Shown here in pieces: positions 37,586 through 45,493 of a stretch of DNA of 64,000 nucleotides; position 1 is the stretch's first letter, and each line of letters opens with the position of its first letter. The translations under genes and the position numbers were made by a program. The stretch is from Chryseobacterium aurantiacum. Its GTDB lineage: Bacteria; Bacteroidota; Bacteroidia; Flavobacteriales; Weeksellaceae. Where the stretch lies: contig NZ_PXUE01000001.1 of NCBI RefSeq assembly GCF_003020585.1, positions 248,001-312,000 on the forward strand. The letters are read 5' to 3'. A model generated the notes under the pieces. It was not told the DNA's origin, did not search any database, and saw only the letters and a program-made list of their open reading frames with translations.

Positions 37586-37674
37586 TTATTGTATTAATGT
37601 ACTTTGTACAATGTATTAATGATTTTGTATTCCGAAAATATCATTTTACATGAATACATTTTACTTTTTACAAA

Positions 37675-37953
37675 TTAACCGATGATTCCTAATAGATCAG
37701 CTTCTCTTACGATTAGATAGTCTTTTCCTTCTAACTTTAATTCAGCACCTGAATATTTTCCATAAAGAACTTTGTCACCTACCTGAACAGTTGTAGGCTC
37801 ATCTTTTTTACCAGGACCTACTGCCACTACAGTACCTTCTTGCGGCTTTTCCTTTGCAGTGTCCGGGATAATAATACCTGAAGCTGTTTTAGTTTCTGCA
37901 GCAATTGGTTCTACTAGAACTCTGTCTGCTAATGGTTTAAAGTTTACTGACAT
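37675..37953 (-). CDS. groES: Co-chaperonin GroES
   Basis: 92 residues starting [20 protein letters not shown], with the mobile loop at 20-32 ([14 protein letters not shown]) and [13 protein letters not shown] at the end. It caps the GroEL chamber. First gene of the groESL operon. A TACATTTA box on the minus strand (plus coordinates 37998-38005) is a weak -7 candidate; I see no CIRCE element. Confidence 0.97.
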   Translation of the reverse strand: MSVNFKPLADRVLVEPIAAETKTASGIIIPDTAKEKPQEGTVVAVGPGKKDEPTTVQVGDKVLYGKYSGAELKLEGKDYLIVREADLLGIIG

Positions 37954-38068
37954 AATATATTTATTTTTTAATTATTCCTGTCTTGTAAGACTCTAAATGT
38001 ATGCCACGAGATGCCGGTGGATGAAATGGCAGACTTTTGTTTCTGAATGTGAAAATTTGGCAGAAAAA

Positions 38069-38098
38069 TAAAAAAAGCCGGAATTCTCCGACTTTTAT
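38069..38098 (-). terminator. Terminator of the bacteriocin-like peptide gene
   Basis: Minus strand AGTCGGAGAATTCCGGCT followed by T7, 25 bases past the peptide stop. It separates the peptide gene from groES. Confidence 0.7.
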
Positions 38099-38123
38099 TT
38101 TTGTATGTTATGAGTTGATTTTA

Positions 38124-38258
38124 TTATGGACAGTGCTGTCCTGGCCCAATCCATAGGATACATTGTCCTTTATAATTGTACTCGCAGCAGAAGCGTCCTG
38201 CAGCTCCGCCATTGATCGTTTTCTGAGCATCTCTGCTTAGTAATTTAGCATTTTTCAT
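38124..38258 (-). CDS. Bacteriocin-like double-glycine leader peptide
   Basis: 44 residues beginning MKNAKLLSRDAQKTINGG, a leader of the double-glycine type common in Chryseobacterium 'bacteriocin-like' peptides (MKNLKKLxRxxLKxIxGG), then a short core with four cysteines: AAGRFCCEYNYKGQC and ILWIGPGQHCP. Peptidase-containing ABC exporters normally cut after the GG. No exporter or modification gene is nearby. It has its own terminator. The sequence pattern is clear; antibacterial activity is not shown. Confidence 0.75.
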   Translation of the reverse strand: MKNAKLLSRDAQKTINGGAAGRFCCEYNYKGQCILWIGPGQHCP

Positions 38259-38433
38259 AGTTAATAATGTTTTATTTGTACAGTTCCTGAACATTTAAAG
38301 TCAATCAGGTTTTTGACATTTGGTGTTGAAGTGGTATTTCAAATATAAAACTTTTTCCTTAATATGTGATATATTTTTAAAATTTATTTTTAATTAAATA
38401 ATTGGTTATCAGATTGTAATTAATGGATTGTCT

Positions 38434-39153
38434 TTATTTTATAGTTTCCATATACATTTTTCTTCCATTCATGTCGATGTCCTGCCTCATCATCTTTCTT
38501 GTTTCTGGATCGATGTAGTAGGTAACAATTGTTGTTTTATCACTAATGTCATCAGTTGTTTTTACAGCCCAAACTTTTTTACCGTTCAGATCGGTTTTCT
38601 TTACATCCAGAATATAGGCTTTGATTACTCCTTTTTTAGCCCGTGGATTATAATCGAAAATGGAAAGCTCTGTGGTACTATTTTCTTTCAATGGAAAGAA
38701 GCGTAACAACATTGGGTAACTGCTGCTGTCAAAATAATTTTCTGCAGGAATTTCTATATCTTCTTTTTGCTGGGTCTTTTTATCGAGGTAATAACCGGTT
38801 ACTTTACCTTTATTATAGATAAGAGCCATATTTCTCATCATATTATAAGATGAATGTTGTACCGGCTGAAAATTAGCAGTCTTTACGATAGCGGAATCTA
38901 CCCAGCTGGCATCAGGCATCTGTTTCATCTTGACGGTGGTCTTAATGAGCAGATCGTTTTTGCTAAGCTTTTTAAATTCTGTGATAATACTTCCGATCTC
39001 TGTTTTGGAGCCTGCATTTTCAGTATACCATACGGCCTCTGATGTTTCGTCTTTTATCAATTTGGAATTGATATTTACATTTTGCGGGGTAAGAAGCTGT
39101 TGTGAAAAAAAATGAGTAGTGCTAACTAACAAAAGAAAAATAAATGTTTTCAT
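38434..39153 (-). CDS. Secreted DUF3108-like protein
   Basis: 239 residues with a signal peptide (MKTFIFLLLVSTTHFFSQ). The beta-rich body has YYLDKKTQQKEDIEIPAENYF and ends in TTIVTYYIDPETRKMMRQD, a pattern of DUF3108-like periplasmic proteins. The function is unknown. It stands alone between the bacteriocin-like peptide and the symporter gene. Confidence 0.5.
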   Translation of the reverse strand: MKTFIFLLLVSTTHFFSQQLLTPQNVNINSKLIKDETSEAVWYTENAGSKTEIGSIITEFKKLSKNDLLIKTTVKMKQMPDASWVDSAIVKTANFQPVQHSSYNMMRNMALIYNKGKVTGYYLDKKTQQKEDIEIPAENYFDSSSYPMLLRFFPLKENSTTELSIFDYNPRAKKGVIKAYILDVKKTDLNGKKVWAVKTTDDISDKTTIVTYYIDPETRKMMRQDIDMNGRKMYMETIK

Positions 39154-39230
39154 GATCTTTTTAATAGTTAGTTGTACTGATATTTAAAAAGTTACATGAT
39201 GGGATACAAGGAGTTCATAAAAAAATAGCA

Positions 39231-40451
39231 CTAAGCAGAAAGTGATTTGTTTTTCTGCTGTTGATTGATCTTTGAAATAATGGCGCCTGAAACTGCAATT
39301 CCTATAAAATTGGTGACGGATCTGGCTTCATTCATAAAGCGATCTACACTGTAAAGAAGAGCAATATCCGTCAACGGAATTTTTCCGAATCTGTTCAATG
39401 TAAAAATAAGGGCCAGAAATCCTGAACCAGGCACTCCGGAGGCTGTTTTTGAAGTAATGGAAATAATAATAAACAGCCATAGATAATCATAAATATTCAA
39501 TGAAATATTATAAAACTGGACGAGAAAGCAACAAGTGACGGAAAGGTAGATACAGGCTCCTGCTAAATTGAAATTATATCCCAAAGGAATAATAAATCTT
39601 AAGATTTTTCTGCTGTATCCCTGAGATTCCATTTTCTCAAAAATTAAAGGAAAAGCTGTTTTAGAGGAAGATGTACTCACAACCAGAATAATTTCTTCCT
39701 TGATATCCAGTAAGAATTTCCAGAGATTAAATTTAAACAGGTAAGAAACAAGCCCCAGAACCCCAAAAATGAATACAATATCTGCAATATATACTGTGGC
39801 AACCACCTTACTCAAAGGTAAAAGGGTATTGATACCATATACAGCGACACCATATGCGATGTTGCAGAAAATAATAAGTGGCAGGATAATATAAAGATAC
39901 TTAATAACCGTGTAGAAGATATTTCCTCCACGATCCAATATGTTCAGGAACTTTGCTTTTTGGGGCGTAAGGTTCATGGCAATTCCCATCAAAATAGAGA
40001 GAAGAAGAAAAATACCATGCCTGTTGAGATATAAAAGAGTAGATAAACTACCGTCTTTGATTTCAAATGTTTTGGGAAGAGAAGTATTGATTCTGGTGAT
40101 ATCAATTCCTGTATCAGCGCCGGGCTGCATCATTAACCCAAAAATAAAACCTATCATAATGGCTGCCGAACTCAGGATCAAAAAATATAAAATGGTTTGT
40201 CCTATCACATTTCTTGCATTTTTGATTTCAGACAATTGGCTGATTCCATACATGACTGCCATAAAGATAACAGGAAGAATCAGGGTTTCCAGAATCATAA
40301 AAAAATACCGGCTTACCACTCCCAGCTTAATGCTTTGCTCGGGAGCGTAGTGCCCAGCCAATACTCCGCCCATCATTGCTGTAAATACATACAAGGTGAG
40401 GTTTTTGAGATATCTGCCGGTGAATGTTTTTTGAGATTGTAACGGATTCAT
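39231..40451 (-). CDS. Dicarboxylate/amino acid:cation symporter (DAACS family)
   Basis: 406 residues, about eight membrane helices. The serine-rich reentrant loop is present as VSTSSSKTAFPLI, and the second hairpin region as SKTASGVPGSGFLALI. These are the substrate and sodium/proton binding elements of GltP/DctA transporters. The substrate (glutamate, aspartate, succinate or fumarate) cannot be told from sequence. The CitMHS gene lies 90 bases upstream on the same strand. Confidence 0.85.
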   Translation of the reverse strand: MNPLQSQKTFTGRYLKNLTLYVFTAMMGGVLAGHYAPEQSIKLGVVSRYFFMILETLILPVIFMAVMYGISQLSEIKNARNVIGQTILYFLILSSAAIMIGFIFGLMMQPGADTGIDITRINTSLPKTFEIKDGSLSTLLYLNRHGIFLLLSILMGIAMNLTPQKAKFLNILDRGGNIFYTVIKYLYIILPLIIFCNIAYGVAVYGINTLLPLSKVVATVYIADIVFIFGVLGLVSYLFKFNLWKFLLDIKEEIILVVSTSSSKTAFPLIFEKMESQGYSRKILRFIIPLGYNFNLAGACIYLSVTCCFLVQFYNISLNIYDYLWLFIIISITSKTASGVPGSGFLALIFTLNRFGKIPLTDIALLYSVDRFMNEARSVTNFIGIAVSGAIISKINQQQKNKSLSA

Positions 40452-40541
40452 CTGGAAAAATAGGCTGTCTTTACAAAACTAATTTTTAAGTTTAATTATT
40501 ATTTATGAAGTTGAAGATAACAATTATTCATCAAATTATGA

Positions 40542-41828
40542 TCATATGGTTCCAAGAAGCAAGGCTCCAATCAGCATGATAATGGAAGATCCGATGGCCC
40601 ACTTCAATGTATATTTCAAGTGATCTGAATATTCTACTCCAGCTAATGATACCAACAGATAGGTGGAAGGAACCAATGGGCTTAATAAATGGGAAGCCTG
40701 TCCTACAAGACTTGCTCTTCCTAATATTTCCGGAGCAATATCCAGCTGATGTCCTGTTGCCTCAATAATAGGTAGTATCCCGAAATAATAAGCATCATTT
40801 GTGAGGAAAAAAGTCAAAGGAACACTGAAGATTGCTGTAATAATATTCAGGTAACCGCCCCAGCTTTTAGGAACAATATCGATCATGCTATTACCCATGG
40901 CCTGCATAATACCGGTTCCATTTAAAATCCCTGTAAAAATCCCTGCTCCAAAAATCATTCCTGCTACAGACAATGCATTCCCAGCGTGTTTTGAAATAAT
41001 TTTCTGCTGATCTTTAAGTTTAGGATAATTGATAACAGAAGCAATACAAAAGGCAATCATAAAAGCGATACCCAATGGAACAATATCTAAGATCATCACT
41101 GTTAATAGAACAAGGGTTAAAATCAGATTCACCCAGATTAGTTTTGGACGGAGAAGCTTCGGGTCAGATTCTCCGGCAATATCACCAGCGCTGTATTTGG
41201 TGTATTTTCCATATTTTGCGATGCGTTTTTTTTCTTTGTTTCCCAGAATATAGGCCACAAATATCACCCAGATAATGCCTAAAGCCATAATAGGAATCAT
41301 AGGAACAAAAATTTCCGTATGCCCTAGCTTCAAAGAGCTCATCACTCTTGCAGTGGGACCGCCCCAAGGTAAAATATTCATAATTCCGCCCGCCAGCATA
41401 ATGATGCAGGTTAGGGTAAGAGGGTTCATTCCTTGTTTTTTATATAGTGGAAGCATAGCGGCAACTACAATAATGTAAGTAGAAGAACCATCACCATCCA
41501 AAGAAACCAGTGTGGTAAGAATGGCTGTTCCAATAGTTGTCTTGATTGGGTTGTCTCCAACGGCTTTTAAAATAAGATTGACTAACGGTTCAAAAAGCCC
41601 GGTATCTATCATTAAGCTGAAATAAAGGATGGCAAAAATGAGCATAACACCCGTGAGGGCTATTTCCTTTACCCCGTTCTTCATCATTTCTCCCAATTGA
41701 GGCCCAAAACCGGCTAAAAATGCGATTGCCACGGGAATAATAACTAAGGCGGTGAGGGGTGTCATTTTTTTATTCATGATAAGCACCATAAAAATGATGA
41801 TCATCAAAAATCCAAGGAGTGTAAGCAT
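40542..41828 (-). CDS. CitMHS family citrate-type transporter
   Basis: 428 residues with ~12 hydrophobic segments. The family signature region SLDGDGSSTYIIVVAAMLPL and later NDAYYFGILPI fit the citrate-Mg2+:H+ (CitMHS) symporters. It probably imports metal-complexed citrate. Upstream (16 bases) is a DUF2490 porin-like protein, and divergent beyond that is a LytS/LytTR two-component system, a plausible regulator. Confidence 0.85.
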   Translation of the reverse strand: MLTLLGFLMIIIFMVLIMNKKMTPLTALVIIPVAIAFLAGFGPQLGEMMKNGVKEIALTGVMLIFAILYFSLMIDTGLFEPLVNLILKAVGDNPIKTTIGTAILTTLVSLDGDGSSTYIIVVAAMLPLYKKQGMNPLTLTCIIMLAGGIMNILPWGGPTARVMSSLKLGHTEIFVPMIPIMALGIIWVIFVAYILGNKEKKRIAKYGKYTKYSAGDIAGESDPKLLRPKLIWVNLILTLVLLTVMILDIVPLGIAFMIAFCIASVINYPKLKDQQKIISKHAGNALSVAGMIFGAGIFTGILNGTGIMQAMGNSMIDIVPKSWGGYLNIITAIFSVPLTFFLTNDAYYFGILPIIEATGHQLDIAPEILGRASLVGQASHLLSPLVPSTYLLVSLAGVEYSDHLKYTLKWAIGSSIIMLIGALLLGTI

Positions 41829-41844
41829 AAGGGGTATTTTTTAG

Positions 41845-42537
41845 TTATTTATTTTTATTTTTTCTCCAGTCAAAATTGTTTCGGAAACCTACGTAGGCAT
41901 AGTTACTGGTAGATCCGGTTTCCAGCTGGTTGATAAAAGCCACTTCAATGGCTGAGTTTTTTCCTGTTTTTATTCCTATACCCGCTGTTAAACGATTGCT
42001 GTCAAAAGTCTCTTCTTTGCTGGCATTCATTCTGATTTCATTTTTTAGAATGCCATAGAATTTTTCTTTTTCACCGGCTCTATTGAATGGAATTCTTAGA
42101 GAGATAAGGTAGCGGAGTCTTACGATAAACTCATCGGGATTACTGATAAACCGTTCTTCTACACGGAAGCGGTGTGAGATAGAGGTTCTTCCTATATTGC
42201 CTCCCAGGCTTACCTGTTGGAAAGGCCTTTTTTCATACCTTTCTTTTTTGGAATTATCAGATTTGTACGAGTCCAGAATAAGGAACATCATTCCTAAAGC
42301 AGGCCTTACGTCATTGGCTACTTCATAATCTACATAAGCGGAAACAAGAAAGAGTCTCGTGTCATAGGCCAGATCGAAAGATCGGTATTGAGAAAGGGCT
42401 GTTAATGTACTTTTGTCTGTCAGTTTTGCAGACATAAGGTACTGGAACCACATATTATAATTGTCTCTACTTTGAGCATAGATGAACTGGCTGAACCCGA
42501 GTAAGAGAAAGATGATTAATGATAATTTAATTTTCAT
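41845..42537 (-). CDS. DUF2490 outer-membrane protein
   Basis: From the ATG at 42535-42537: 230 residues with a signal peptide (MKIKLSLIIFLLLGFSQF). Beta-strand-rich body with alternating aromatic residues and a C-terminal VGFRNNFDW segment, as in DUF2490 barrels. It may be the outer-membrane channel for the substrate of the downstream transporter, to which it is linked by 16 bases. Confidence 0.75.
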   Translation of the reverse strand: MKIKLSLIIFLLLGFSQFIYAQSRDNYNMWFQYLMSAKLTDKSTLTALSQYRSFDLAYDTRLFLVSAYVDYEVANDVRPALGMMFLILDSYKSDNSKKERYEKRPFQQVSLGGNIGRTSISHRFRVEERFISNPDEFIVRLRYLISLRIPFNRAGEKEKFYGILKNEIRMNASKEETFDSNRLTAGIGIKTGKNSAIEVAFINQLETGSTSNYAYVGFRNNFDWRKNKNK

Positions 42538-42655
42538 GTAATACTGAATTAATATCCTGCTTTTCCAAATATATTTATAAGATGTAGCCGTGGATTTATT
42601 TTTCAATCAATGGCAGTTTTTATCAGTGAACTGCAATTTGGGGAGAAAAAGGTGT

Positions 42656-42663
42656 TATATTTG
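42656..42663 (+). promoter_or_regulatory. Putative -7 element of the two-component operon
   Basis: TATATTTG is an exact TAnnTTTG match 25 bases before the histidine kinase start, with TTG at 42638-42640 as a possible but closely spaced -33 element. Confidence 0.45.
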
Positions 42664-42688
42664 AAAGATTGAAAATTGGATATTTTAG

Positions 42689-43795
42689 ATGTTTTTTATT
42701 ATAAATATTGTATTTATATTATTGGTTTTTAGGGTTTTACTTAATGGTAAGATTTTAAAAAGACTGATGGAATATCATTGGGGGTTTTTGCTGAAATTTC
42801 AGCATGCTTTATTCTTTTTATTCTTTTTTATCATCACTTTTTTCACCGAAAATTACTTTTTGGATGTCCCCGAACTCATTTGGTCTGTATTATTTGTTAT
42901 AATTTTCAATGTGGGAATTTACTATCTGGTCTATTTTTATCTTGTCCCCAGGTTTTATCTTTCCAATAAGTATCCTGAGTTTATTTTGTATGCCTTTATT
43001 TGTTTTTTGGTTTCAAGTCTTTTCAGGATTTTGCTGGAGCCTGCGGTATTTCATATGAAGTTTAATGAAACTCTTTCCAATACAAAATTTCTTTATAATG
43101 TATACACTGCGCAAGGAATTGTGATACTTGTGGCATCATTTTTAGGAATCACGAAAGATAAATTTTTAATTGAGCAGGACTTTAAAGAATTGGGTGAGGA
43201 AAAAGATCAGCTGTATCTGAACCTGTTGAAATCAAAGCTGAATCCTCATTTTTTACTGAACACTCTTAATAATATTTATTCTAAAAGTTTTAACCCGTCC
43301 GAGAATACTTCTGAATCTATTTTGCAACTAAGCAGATTGTTGCAATATGTTATTTATGATACCAATAAAGAGAAAATTACACTTATGCAGGAGTTTTCTT
43401 CCATTAAATCTCTGATAGGCCTTTATCAGTTGAAGTATAATAATTTGCTGGATATCAATTTTAGAATAGAAGATGAGGAAACGCTGGAAATTATTGAGGT
43501 TCCTCCGTCTATCTGCCTTACCTTATTTGAAAATGCTCTGAAGCATTCGGCGGTGGGAATAGAGGACAATAGTTTTATCAAGGTGTATTATAAAATACAG
43601 AATCAGGAACTTGTATTTGAAATAAAAAATTCTGTTGCCAGGAACCGTAATCTTATCGGCAACTTTAATGATAATGGACTCGGGAATGAAGCGGTTATCA
43701 GTATTTTGGAAAAATATTATCCCGAAAGGTTTACTTTTATATCTGAAGAAATTGAAAATAATACATACGAGACTATGTTAAAAATTAAATTATAA
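42689..43795 (+). CDS. LytS-type sensor histidine kinase
   Basis: 368 residues. Four or five membrane helices (residues ~1-155) lead into a His_kinase domain with SKLNPHFLLNTLNNIY, phosphoacceptor H187, followed by the ATP-binding part (PPSICLTLFENALKHS, GNFNDNGLGN). The last base of its stop overlaps the start of the response regulator gene. The signal is unknown; the divergent citrate-type transporter suggests a carboxylate sensor, but that is inference. Confidence 0.85.
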   Translation: MFFIINIVFILLVFRVLLNGKILKRLMEYHWGFLLKFQHALFFLFFFIITFFTENYFLDVPELIWSVLFVIIFNVGIYYLVYFYLVPRFYLSNKYPEFILYAFICFLVSSLFRILLEPAVFHMKFNETLSNTKFLYNVYTAQGIVILVASFLGITKDKFLIEQDFKELGEEKDQLYLNLLKSKLNPHFLLNTLNNIYSKSFNPSENTSESILQLSRLLQYVIYDTNKEKITLMQEFSSIKSLIGLYQLKYNNLLDINFRIEDEETLEIIEVPPSICLTLFENALKHSAVGIEDNSFIKVYYKIQNQELVFEIKNSVARNRNLIGNFNDNGLGNEAVISILEKYYPERFTFISEEIENNTYETMLKIKL

Positions 43796-44493
43796 TGGCA
43801 AACCTTACCATCGTAGGAGTAGATGATGAATACCCAGCATTAGAGCTTATCCGACATTATTGTGATCAGATAGAGGATGTGGATTTGCTGGAGATATTTC
43901 AGAATCCGGAAGAAGCCCTTCAATATTTACAGAAGAATAGGGTAGACCTTGTTATTCTGGATATTAATATGCCTTATATTAATGGGATTGATCTTCTTTT
44001 AAAACTACCGTATAAACCTCTATGTATATTTCTTACGTTAGAAACTCAATATGCAGTAAAGGCATTTGAATTGGATGTTGTACATTATCTGGTGAAGCCC
44101 GTAGATTTTGAAACCTTTAAAAGGGCGGTCTATAAAGCAAAAGATTTTTTACAATTTAAGAAGTCTGCCGAAGATAAAAAGCAGGAAGATTTTATTATGT
44201 TTAAGTCTAATTATATCATGAATAAAGTCCTGCTACAGGATATAAAATGGATACAAGGTTTTGGAGAATATATTATTTTGATCACCCATTTGAAAAAATA
44301 TATGATTCTGGAAAGGATGTCTAATTTCGAAGAAAATTTTCAAAATCTGGGATTTATCAGAATTCACAAATCATATATTGTTCTCTTTTCACATATCAGT
44401 TCCTATGATGCTAATACCATTTACCTGAAAGGCGGGGAGCAGCTTCCACTGGGAAGAACCTATAAAAAACAACTGAAAGAATATTTTGGATAA
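43795..44493 (+). CDS. LytTR family response regulator
   Basis: 232 residues. The receiver domain has D10/D11, phosphoacceptor D56 (LVILDINMP) and a conserved K in HYLVKPV. The C-terminal ~100 residues are a LytTR DNA-binding domain (FIRIHKSYIVLF, LPLGRTYKKQL). It is co-translated with the kinase and should bind the promoters it controls, perhaps including that of the divergent DUF2490-CitMHS genes. Confidence 0.9.
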   Translation: MANLTIVGVDDEYPALELIRHYCDQIEDVDLLEIFQNPEEALQYLQKNRVDLVILDINMPYINGIDLLLKLPYKPLCIFLTLETQYAVKAFELDVVHYLVKPVDFETFKRAVYKAKDFLQFKKSAEDKKQEDFIMFKSNYIMNKVLLQDIKWIQGFGEYIILITHLKKYMILERMSNFEENFQNLGFIRIHKSYIVLFSHISSYDANTIYLKGGEQLPLGRTYKKQLKEYFG

Positions 44494-44546
44494 AAGTTGA
44501 AAAGCAAAGTTTAACTTTTTTTGTAGATAATCTTATTGAAAAATAA

Positions 44547-44574
44547 AAAGCTCACCGTATCAGTGAGCTTTTGT
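44547..44574. terminator. Bidirectional terminator
   Basis: Stem AAAAGCTCAC / GTGAGCTTTT with a 7-base loop between the convergent regulator gene and the secreted hypothetical gene. Confidence 0.75.
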
Positions 44575-44582
44575 AATATAGT

Positions 44583-45473
44583 TTAAGGACATGACTGCTT
44601 ATAATCGTCAAGGAGTTTTTTGTACATTTTCGTATATAACTCAGTTTTGTAATGCATATTGATTCTTGCAGCTTCGGCTCCTTTTTTGCCCTTTACCATT
44701 GCCTTTCTTTCCACATCAGATTCTTTTTTATTTTCCTTAAAGGTTTTATTGGAAAAATAATCATTCTTTCTGGCTTCATCTACTTTTTTCAGAAACTCAG
44801 GACAGTCGGCACCTACAATTTCATAAGCGGTATAAAACTTTTTATAGAGCGTTTTCATATTGAATAATGCCAAAGGACTTAATGAGCTGTAATCTACCGG
44901 GGCAACGGCAACTGTCTCACCAGGTTTGCTGAGGTAAATCATAACATACATTAACTGGCAGCTGTCTTCATTTCCGTCAAATCCTGAAGCAAAGTTATTT
45001 CCATAGTTTGCTTTGCACATCATACTTCTGTACCCATAAAGGTTAATGGGGCCTTTCTCCATCAAAGGAAGCATCAATACTCTTCCTTCAGATTCCATTT
45101 TCAAGTCGTTATTGATTTCCTTTACAATTCTTTTATCCAGTTGAAATACTTCATGGGTGTCCTCGTTGGTATACATAAGACTTTTGATTTCAGATATGGG
45201 AATCAGTTGTATGTTTTTATCTTCTTTTGAGGATTTGAACTTAACTTCTTTCCTGTCTAAATGGGCACTTTTCTCACTATTTCCTCCTATAAACTGGAAA
45301 GTTGCAACATCAGGCAGCAAAAAATCCTGAGCTACTCCTTTCTTTGTACTACCGTCTTCCATAAGGATTTCAATCGGTAGAAAATCTCTTTTGCCGGTAT
45401 AAAACTGCAGAGATTGGGCACATAGGGTAGAGGCTGTCACAAAGGACAGTAATAAGATAGTAAGTTTTTTCAT
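44583..45473 (-). CDS. Secreted hypothetical protein
   Basis: 296 residues with a signal peptide (MKKLTILLLSFVTASTLCAQ). Beta-rich N-terminal half, helical C-terminal third with several lysine-rich stretches. Cysteines occur in pairs (MCKANYGNN, DSCQLMY). No family recognised. It is 20 bases downstream of the M1 peptidase gene and probably co-transcribed. Confidence 0.6.
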   Translation of the reverse strand: MKKLTILLLSFVTASTLCAQSLQFYTGKRDFLPIEILMEDGSTKKGVAQDFLLPDVATFQFIGGNSEKSAHLDRKEVKFKSSKEDKNIQLIPISEIKSLMYTNEDTHEVFQLDKRIVKEINNDLKMESEGRVLMLPLMEKGPINLYGYRSMMCKANYGNNFASGFDGNEDSCQLMYVMIYLSKPGETVAVAPVDYSSLSPLALFNMKTLYKKFYTAYEIVGADCPEFLKKVDEARKNDYFSNKTFKENKKESDVERKAMVKGKKGAEAARINMHYKTELYTKMYKKLLDDYKQSCP

Positions 45474-45493
45474 GGTTATTGTTAATGATTGTA

